From Hyphomicrobiaceae bacterium UBA4118 (GTDB lineage Bacteria > Pseudomonadota > Alphaproteobacteria > Rhizobiales > Methyloligellaceae), in assembly GCA_002383105.1 (NCBI GenBank), contig DFXC01000095.1, positions 1-10,567 of the forward strand: a stretch of DNA of 10,567 nt, given 5' to 3'. The position numbers and the translations under genes are program-made. Of this stretch, positions 6,536 through 10,567 are shown in pieces (the stretch's first letter is position 1; every line of letters begins with the position of its first letter). Under the pieces are notes generated by a model. It did no database searches and was not told where the DNA came from. It worked only from the letters and a program-made list of their open reading frames with translations.

Positions 6536-6793
6536 TTATTGCGGGGTGCGCTTCAGCGTGAACTCGCCATGCTGAATGCGGCGGGATAGGCCCGTCGTCA
6601 TCTTGGCGACTGCGTCCTCCCCGTACACGCCGATCAGGTCGGCAAGCGACGCGAACAACGCGGCGTTGGCCAGCATCTCTGGCTCGATGCCGTCATGCAG
6701 CGCCTCTTCCCAGGCATCGAGGATGTATCTGAGCGCCGCTTGCTTCTGTGCCTCGTTCTCCGAGGATCGCGACGTTCGCCGTGCTGACCGCAA
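6536..6793 (-). CDS. Conserved small protein of unknown function (85 aa, TTG start)
   Basis: The 85-residue product is probably soluble and alpha-helical: an Arg/Ser-rich start (residues 1-11), then ALRYILDAWEEALHDGIEPE, a hydrophobic helix MLANAALFASLADLIGVYG, and a C-terminal EDAVAKMTTGLSRRIQHGEF. I recall near-identical small proteins in other Rhizobiales, which supports it as real, but no function is known to me. The only start is TTG at 6793-6791: the frame runs upstream to a TAA without ATG or GTG, and the next internal Met would remove half the protein. An AAGGGG ribosome-binding sequence lies 10 bases upstream, partly inside a perfect GC palindrome. It lies 116 bases downstream of the TIGR02301 gene on the same strand, so it could be read through or have its own promoter. 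Confidence 0.72.
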   Translation of the reverse strand: MRSARRTSRSSENEAQKQAALRYILDAWEEALHDGIEPEMLANAALFASLADLIGVYGEDAVAKMTTGLSRRIQHGEFTLKRTPQ

Positions 6794-6795
6794 TT

Positions 6796-6807
6796 GGGGG
6801 CGCCCCC
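6796..6807. promoter_or_regulatory. Perfect GC palindrome over the ribosome-binding region of the 85-aa gene
   Basis: GGGGGCGCCCCC is a perfect 12-base palindrome beginning two bases upstream of the TTG codon at 6793. On the minus strand the AAGGGG that would serve as Shine-Dalgarno runs into it. As RNA it could form a short stem of four G-C pairs with a four-base loop that hides the ribosome-binding site; as DNA it could be a protein site. Either role is inference. Confidence 0.35.
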
Positions 6808-6872
6808 TTGTGGCAACCGGAAAGACCGGGATGTCACAATTACACCCCTCTTCCGCCGTCAGGAGGACAGAG

Positions 6873-6887
6873 TGAACTAACGGTTAA
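6873..6887 (-). promoter_or_regulatory. Possible CtrA-like site upstream of the 85-aa gene
   Basis: On the minus strand this reads TTAA, seven bases (CCGTTAG), then TTCA. It departs at one position from the TTAA-N7-TTAA consensus of the alphaproteobacterial cell-cycle regulator CtrA. It lies about 80 bases upstream of the TTG start in an AT-rich intergenic stretch. Short degenerate matches arise by chance, so this is only a candidate. Confidence 0.2.
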
Positions 6888-6909
6888 TCTTCACATTTGG
6901 TAAAGGCCG

Positions 6910-7755
6910 CTAAAAGCCTTGATCAGGGGCTTCAGGGGCCTCGGCGGGCTGGGGAGCCACTTGTGTCTCTGGCGGTGTGGGCGCCTCGGTGGTCTTGTGG
7001 TGCCTGTGTTTACCGTGCCCGGCGTCGGCGGCCTGGGCCTCTGCGCCTTGCGCGGGCTCCCCTTGGGCAGCCCCGTTCGGTTCGGTCCCGGCGGCGGCGC
7101 CTACTTTCTTGTCGGCTTCCGAAGGAGGGACGGCTCCCGTGTTGGCGTCCGGGGCGGCGCCTTTGTTGGCGTCCGGCGACGCGCCGTCTTTATTGGCCTC
7201 AGGCGAAGCCTCCGGTTTGGCGTCGGGCGGCCCTTTGCTGGCAAAAGTCGAGCCACGGGCAAGGGAAGAGGCGATCGTCGCCCCCTCGGTGCTGAAGCGG
7301 GTCGTGGCGAGCGTGGCCGACTGCGTGCAGGTGCGATAGGTGCGGCGATAGCCCCGGTAGCCGTCATTGAAGCTGTTCACGAGCTTGGCGCGGCGGACGG
7401 CGGTGGTGCCCTCGTTCTTCAGGATTTCCATCATCTCGTTGCGCCAGAGCTGCCCTTCCTGGGCCCCGCACAGCTCCCGCAGGTAGTGGACGGCGCCCAA
7501 AATCTCGGCGAGCCGCATCAGCTTGCTGTCATAGGGGCGGTCGTCGGGGGGAGGGGGCGCCGTGCTCTCTTTGGGCACGATGGGCGGCAGGTCGTCGCCT
7601 GGAGGCTTAGGTCTCACCCGCGGCCTTGGCGCCGGCTCCGAATTGAACCAGTTGAAGAACTGGGCCTCGGCGACCGGAGCAAAGGCCATGCAGTCCGTTG
7701 CCAGCCAAAGGGCTGCCAATCCAAGCGTCAAAAGGCGTTTGCCGGGTTGTCCCAT
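6910..7755 (-). CDS. TIGR02301 family exported protein with long low-complexity C-terminal tail
   Basis: The 281-residue product belongs to TIGR02301, an uncharacterised family largely confined to Rhizobiales. Residues 1-31 form a signal peptide: basic GKR, a hydrophobic core LLTLGLAALWLA, and a likely AEA|Q cleavage after residue 31. A Pro-rich linker (40-71) precedes the conserved domain, about residues 74-167, containing YLRELCGAQEGQLWRNEM, RRAKLVNSFNDGYRGYRRTY and RTCTQSA. Cys96 and Cys143 are the domain's Cys residues and may form a disulfide in the periplasm. Residues 168-281 are an Ala/Pro/Gln/Lys-rich tail with a degenerate eight-residue repeat (PDANKGAA, PDANTGAV) and a His cluster (GHGKHRHHK, 246-254). 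It follows the NUDIX gene by 39 bases on the same strand, suggesting cotranscription. Function is unknown. Confidence 0.88.
   Translation of the reverse strand: MGQPGKRLLTLGLAALWLATDCMAFAPVAEAQFFNWFNSEPAPRPRVRPKPPGDDLPPIVPKESTAPPPPDDRPYDSKLMRLAEILGAVHYLRELCGAQEGQLWRNEMMEILKNEGTTAVRRAKLVNSFNDGYRGYRRTYRTCTQSATLATTRFSTEGATIASSLARGSTFASKGPPDAKPEASPEANKDGASPDANKGAAPDANTGAVPPSEADKKVGAAAGTEPNGAAQGEPAQGAEAQAADAGHGKHRHHKTTEAPTPPETQVAPQPAEAPEAPDQGF
7141..7230. repeat. Degenerate short tandem repeat encoding part of the TIGR02301 protein tail
   Basis: GTTGGCGTCCGG occurs at 7141-7152 and again at 7165-7176, a 24-base period equal to eight codons. More diverged copies follow (TTGGCCTCAGGCG near 7194 and TTTGGCGTCGGGCGG near 7216). 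On the minus strand the units encode PDANxGA-like peptides. The period is a multiple of three, so copy-number change would keep the frame. Confidence 0.55.
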
Positions 7756-7794
7756 AGGGCCTGAGTAACGCCAATTCGTGTTGAAATCTAGCCG

Positions 7795-8241
7795 TCAGGG
7801 CCGGCGGAGCCGGCGCGCCGCGAGCCAGATCAGCTCGGTCGTCCCCTCGGTCATGGGAAGCGCCTCGATTTCGTCCAAATGGACCCATTCGGCGGCCTCG
7901 GTGTCGCCCCCGGCCTTGAGGCTTCCGCCGGCGTGGCGACCATAGAAAACGGTCAGCCGGTAAGTGACGGGGGCGCCGTTTTCCTCATCGGCGGCGATCC
8001 AGGCGATATCGACGATGCCTTTGACCTCGGCCTCGATGCCGGTCTCCTCCATGAGCTCGCGGCACGCCGTCTCGCGCGGCGCCTCCGCGCCCTCGGTCTT
8101 GCCGCCAGGCAGGCTCCACAGCCCGGCAAAAGGCGGCCGCGCGCGTTTCACCAGCAGGACCGAGCGGCCCTTGAATACGGCGATGCTCGCGCCGTCGCGG
8201 GCCGTCGCGGCATCTTTGCTGATGGAGAGGCGCTCGGTCAT
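7795..8241 (-). CDS. NUDIX hydrolase
   Basis: This 148-residue protein is a single NUDIX domain. The Nudix box is complete and canonical: GKTEGAEAPRETACRELMEE followed by TGI fits GX5EX7REUXEEXGU at about residues 47-69, so hydrolysis of a nucleoside diphosphate linked to another moiety is expected. The upstream strand (ASIAVFKGRSVLLVKRARPPFAGLWSLPGG) resembles the MutT/ADP-ribose pyrophosphatase-like group. Substrate cannot be decided; ADP-ribose and oxidised nucleotides are the usual candidates. The ATG at 8241-8239 has no strong Shine-Dalgarno. The gene lies 39 bases after the 197-residue unknown gene and 39 bases before the TIGR02301 gene, all on the minus strand, so a three-gene operon is likely. 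Confidence 0.92.
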   Translation of the reverse strand: MTERLSISKDAATARDGASIAVFKGRSVLLVKRARPPFAGLWSLPGGKTEGAEAPRETACRELMEETGIEAEVKGIVDIAWIAADEENGAPVTYRLTVFYGRHAGGSLKAGGDTEAAEWVHLDEIEALPMTEGTTELIWLAARRLRRP

Positions 8242-8280
8242 GGGGGCAAAGCCTCAGCCTGCCCCGCTGCTTCAGGTCGA

Positions 8281-8874
8281 TCAGCGGGTGCCGAACAGGG
8301 CGTCGATGGCGGCCTGGCCGCCCACATCGCCGATCGTGTCGGGATCCTTGCGGTCGGGCAGCGTTTCGCCATTGGCGATGGCATTAGCCTCGTCGATGAG
8401 GACGCGCAGCCGCGCGGCAGCGCTGGCGCAGGTCTTGTCCAGGCGCTTCCCCCCGCCGAGCTCGCTCGCCACTTCGGCGACAAGGGTGAGGGCTTCGCCA
8501 TGCAGCCGCGCCACGGCCTCGTCGAAGCGGGCGCGGATCCTGGGAGGCGCCCTGCGATAGGCGGCGATCGCGAGATTCTTGTCGCGGAATCCCGATTCGG
8601 AGAAATGCTCCTCATAGGTGAGCGGGCGCCAGGAGAGGAGATCGTCGGCGAAGCTCTGCGGCTCAGAGGCGATCGCCTCGAACAGCATTACGAGCTCGTG
8701 GAAGTGGTTGAGATAGTCGCTGGCCAGCAGGGTCGATTCGTTGATGTTCGTGCCCGGAACATGTGAGCGAAAATGGCCGACCATGGCCGAGCGGAAGGCC
8801 GCGACGATATCCTCGCGGCTCACATCCTCGTGGATTTCGGCTGGGCTCACGCCGCGCTTCTCGTCTGCAAACAT
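8281..8874 (-). CDS. Conserved hypothetical protein (alphaproteobacterial)
   Basis: This is a 197-residue soluble, mostly helical protein with no membrane segment or known catalytic motif. Recognisable blocks are EDIVAAFRSAMVGHFRSHVPGT, LLASDYLNHFHELVMLFEAI, LLSWRPLTYEEHFSESGFRDKNLAIAAY split over two helices, and a long Ala/Arg/Glu helical region. The central ASDYLNHFxE and WRPLxYxEHF patterns are ones I associate with uncharacterised alphaproteobacterial proteins. The C-terminus AAIDALFG resembles the short xxIDAL[LF] peptide found at the N-terminus of FliM-like proteins, which may be chance. The frame is open to a TTG at 8895; I chose the ATG at 8874-8872 as the more usual codon, without firm evidence. 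It starts the probable operon with the NUDIX and TIGR02301 genes and is divergent from the SRAP gene. Confidence 0.75.
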   Translation of the reverse strand: MFADEKRGVSPAEIHEDVSREDIVAAFRSAMVGHFRSHVPGTNINESTLLASDYLNHFHELVMLFEAIASEPQSFADDLLSWRPLTYEEHFSESGFRDKNLAIAAYRRAPPRIRARFDEAVARLHGEALTLVAEVASELGGGKRLDKTCASAAARLRVLIDEANAIANGETLPDRKDPDTIGDVGGQAAIDALFGTR

Positions 8875-8898
8875 CGCCGCATCACTTAACGCCAAGGG

Positions 8899-8926
8899 TT
8901 GAGGTAGAGTGTTGCCCGACTATGAT
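8899..8926 (+). promoter_or_regulatory. Putative promoter of the SRAP gene
   Basis: TTGAGG at 8899-8904 and TATGAT at 8921-8926 are separated by 16 bases, a fair match to -35 and -10 elements. Transcription would begin near 8933, leaving a leader of about 19 bases with GAGG (8943-8946) before the ATG at 8952. Near-identical direct repeats GCCAAGGGTT (8891-8900) and GCCAAAGGGTT (8928-8938) flank it. I see no alphaproteobacterial LexA box of the GTTC-N7-GTTC type. Confidence 0.45.
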
Positions 8927-8951
8927 TGCCAAAGGGTTACCAGAGGCCGGC

Positions 8952-9627
8952 ATGTGCTCGCGCTATAATCTCACCTCCCCGCCTGAAGCCGTGCGCGCCT
9001 ATTTCGGCTATCGCGACACGCCGAATTTCCCCGCGCGTTACAATATCGCGCCGACCCAGCCCATTGCCGTGGTCGCCCGCGACAGGGAAGGGATGCGACG
9101 CTTCCGGCTCATGCGCTGGGGCCTTCTGCCGTCCTTCGTCAAGGACCCGAAGCAGTTCCCGACGCTCATCAATGCCCGCTCGGAGGAGGTGCTGACCAAG
9201 CCTTCGTTCCGCCACGCCATGCGTTATCGGCGCTGCCTCGTCCCGGCCGACGGCTTCTACGAGTGGACCGGGCCGAAAAGCGCGCGCCGCCCCTTCCTGC
9301 TTCGCCCGCGGACGCCGCAGCTCATCGCCTTTGCCGGGCTTTACGAGCGCTGGCGGGATGGGGAGGGCGGCGAGATCGATACGGCTTACCTGCCCCGCCA
9401 ACGGCACGGTCACGAAGCTGCATGACCGCATGCCGGTGGTGCTGAGCGAGGAGCAGTTCGAGGCGTGGCTCGATGTCAAGGGAACCACCCCTGAAGCGGC
9501 GTCGGCGCTCTTGCAGCCGGCCGCCGACAATCTCTTGGAGGCAATCGAGATGAACCGCAAGATCAACGATTCGAGAAAGGACGAGCCGGGCATCCAGGAG
9601 CCCCTGCAAAAGGAGCTGCTGCTTTAG
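8952..9627 (+). pseudogene. SRAP (SOS response-associated peptidase, YedK/HMCES-like), frameshifted
   Basis: The first frame encodes 157 residues starting MCSRYN, with the catalytic Cys2 exposed after Met removal. It has INARSEE (Asn74) and DGFYEWTGPK (Glu104), matching YedK Cys2, Asn75 and Glu105. After DTA at 9384-9386 the frame runs into out-of-frame residues and stops at 9423-9425. The missing C-terminal part continues in the +1 frame from CTT at 9385 (LTCPANGTVTKLHDRMPVVL and on to the TAG at 9625-9627), including the LHDRMP His that corresponds to YedK His160. Compared with the expected D-T-A-T-I-L-T-C-P-A-N, about eight bases seem missing, giving a net +1 shift. SRAP proteins bind single-stranded DNA and form a thiazolidine crosslink with abasic sites. 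The truncated form would lack the His and the last strands. A CCC-C slip at 9393-9396 could in principle restore the frame. The ATG follows GAGG with five-base spacing. Confidence 0.85.
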
Positions 9628-9669
9628 GTATTGTGTTGAACGTGGCGCGTTAGGCGAAAGAGGGGAAGA

Positions 9670-10557
9670 ATGCTCCCATCCGACATCATCAAGCGCTATC
9701 GCGTCCGCGACGGTCGTGGATTCCGGCTCGCCGAGATCGATCCCACCGATCGATGCGGGCTCGATATTGAGAAGGACGACGCCAAGGCGATGTTCGTGGC
9801 CGGCGTCAAGCGCCTGGCGACCTTGCAGGAGCGGCTCTATGCCGAGCACCGTTGGGCCATCCTTATCATCCTTCAAGCGCTGGATGCGGCGGGAAAGGAC
9901 AGCGTCATCAAGCATGTGATGTCTGGCGTCAATCCGCAAGGCTGTGATGTGCATCCCTTCAAGGCGCCGAGCCAGATCGAGCTCGATCACGATTTCCTGT
10001 GGCGCGCGAGCGTCGTGCTGCCCCGGCGCGGGCATATCGGCATCTTCAACCGCTCCTATTACGAGGAGGTGCTGGTGGTGCGTGTCCACAAGGAGCTGCT
10101 CGAGCGCCAGAGCCTCCCGCCCAAGCTCGTCACCAAGAATATTTGGCAGGAGCGGTTCGAGGACATCAACGCCTTCGAGCGCCATCTCGTGCGCAACGGC
10201 ATCGTGCCGATCAAGTTCTTCCTGCATGTCTCCAAGCAGGAGCAGCAGAAGCGCCTGCTCGAACGCCTCGATGATCCCGCCAAGCAGTGGAAGTTCAACG
10301 CCGCCGATGTCGGCGAGAGCAAGCTGTGGGATCAATATATGCAAGCCTATGACGACATGATCCGCGCCACCGCGCCGGAAGTGGCACCCTGGTATGTCGT
10401 GCCCGCCGACCATAAATGGTTCACGCGCCTCGTCGTTGCCGCGGCGATCGTCGAGCAGCTGGAGAAGATCGATCCCAAATTCCCGACGCTTGACGCCGCC
10501 GCCTTGCGCGACCTGGAAGCTGTCCGTGCCGCGCTGCTTGCAGACGGCTCGCGATAA
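9670..10557 (+). CDS. ppk2: PPK2-family polyphosphate kinase
   Basis: This 295-residue cytoplasmic enzyme of the PPK2 family transfers phosphate between polyphosphate and nucleotides. The Walker A-like loop is LDAAGKDSVI (71-80), followed by MSGVNPQG and FKAPSQIELDHDFLWR. The Walker B/lid region is GHIGIFNRSYYEEVLVVRVH (121-140), and later conserved parts are RFEDINAFE, FFLHVSKQEQQKRLLERLDD, KQWKFN and the C-terminal WYVVPADHKWFTRL. GVNPQG and overall length fit the short single-domain polyphosphate:nucleotide phosphotransferases (TIGR03709-like). Whether ADP or AMP is the preferred acceptor cannot be told from the sequence alone. The ATG is preceded by a purine-rich GAGGGGAAGA and begins 42 bases after the SRAP remnant on the same strand. 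The gene is complete, ending 10 bases from the window edge. Confidence 0.93.
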   Translation: MLPSDIIKRYRVRDGRGFRLAEIDPTDRCGLDIEKDDAKAMFVAGVKRLATLQERLYAEHRWAILIILQALDAAGKDSVIKHVMSGVNPQGCDVHPFKAPSQIELDHDFLWRASVVLPRRGHIGIFNRSYYEEVLVVRVHKELLERQSLPPKLVTKNIWQERFEDINAFERHLVRNGIVPIKFFLHVSKQEQQKRLLERLDDPAKQWKFNAADVGESKLWDQYMQAYDDMIRATAPEVAPWYVVPADHKWFTRLVVAAAIVEQLEKIDPKFPTLDAAALRDLEAVRAALLADGSR

Positions 10558-10567
10558 GACGATGCTC

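Noticed and set aside
5623..6561. Plus-strand open frame (312 codons) overlapping the LysE-type gene in another frame
   Set aside because: Its product is Arg/His/Ala-rich without structure, while the alternative frame gives six membrane segments and AAPIGPVN.
7141..7230. Possible CRISPR-like or intergenic tandem repeat array
   Set aside because: The repeats are short, degenerate, 24 bases apart and inside a coding frame, where they encode a low-complexity peptide tail; there are no unique spacers.
6919..7764. Plus-strand open frame (281 codons) opposite the TIGR02301 gene
   Set aside because: The minus strand has a signal peptide and the conserved TIGR02301 domain; this frame is Gly/Arg/Val low complexity.
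7757..7802. Possible terminator hairpin between the NUDIX and TIGR02301 genes
   Set aside because: GGCCTGA and TCAGGGCC pair only with a bulge, the loop is about 30 bases and there is no T-run on the minus strand.
7879..8766. Plus-strand open frame (295 codons) opposite the NUDIX and 197-residue genes
   Set aside because: It spans two minus-strand genes and the gap between them. The Nudix box on the other strand is decisive, and the product resembles no family.
8891..8940. LexA/SOS box upstream of the SRAP gene
   Set aside because: Two GTTG words are present but they do not match GTTC-N7-GTTC in base or spacing, so SOS control is not supported.
9322..10413. Minus-strand open frame (363 codons) opposite ppk2 and the SRAP 3' end
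   Set aside because: The plus strand carries unmistakable PPK2 motifs throughout, so the reverse frame is a codon-bias shadow.
10558..10567. Possible start of a downstream gene (ATGCTC at 10562)
   Set aside because: Only six bases are visible before the window ends, so nothing can be supported.

Overview
This window is a gene-dense, GC-rich chromosomal segment that reads as an alphaproteobacterium of the Rhizobiales (Hyphomicrobiales). The lineage call rests on a TIGR02301-family protein, a NadQ-type NAD regulator, a cell-envelope protein of Rhizobiales type, and frequent GTG/TTG starts. I see no rRNA, tRNA, insertion sequence, integrase, phage gene or CRISPR array. No stretch over 300 bases lacks a gene; the largest gap, 149 bases at 1791-1939, holds regulatory sequence.

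Layout. (1) 1-1790, minus strand: a YfbR-like HD phosphohydrolase, a dual-specificity-type tyrosine phosphatase and the N-terminal part of NadQ, read in that order, with an operator-like palindrome upstream at 1814-1834. (2) 1940-2179, plus strand: a small DUF2188 protein behind its own promoter. (3) 2143-3647, minus strand: ygfZ (folate-binding Fe-S maintenance protein) and tag (3-methyladenine glycosylase I), coupled by an ATGA overlap. (4) 3735-5081, plus strand: a dihydroorotase divergent from ygfZ. (5) 5071-5733, minus strand: a membrane-anchored or exported protein of unknown function. (6) 5861-6529, plus strand: a LysE/RhtB-type exporter. (7) 6536-8874, minus strand: a 197-residue conserved unknown, a NUDIX hydrolase, a TIGR02301 exported protein and an 85-residue unknown. 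(8) 8952-10557, plus strand: an SRAP (YedK/HMCES-like) gene broken by a frameshift, then a PPK2-type polyphosphate kinase.

Functional themes are nucleotide and cofactor housekeeping (HD nucleotidase, NadQ, NUDIX, dihydroorotase, PPK2) and base-damage handling (Tag, which makes abasic sites, and SRAP, whose family caps them). I find no convincing evidence of a new defence or mobile system. The most notable points are the frameshifted SRAP gene, the operator-like palindrome before the nadQ operon, the Gln-for-His change in the dihydroorotase metal motif, the GC palindrome over the ribosome-binding region of the 85-residue gene, and several conserved genes of unknown function.
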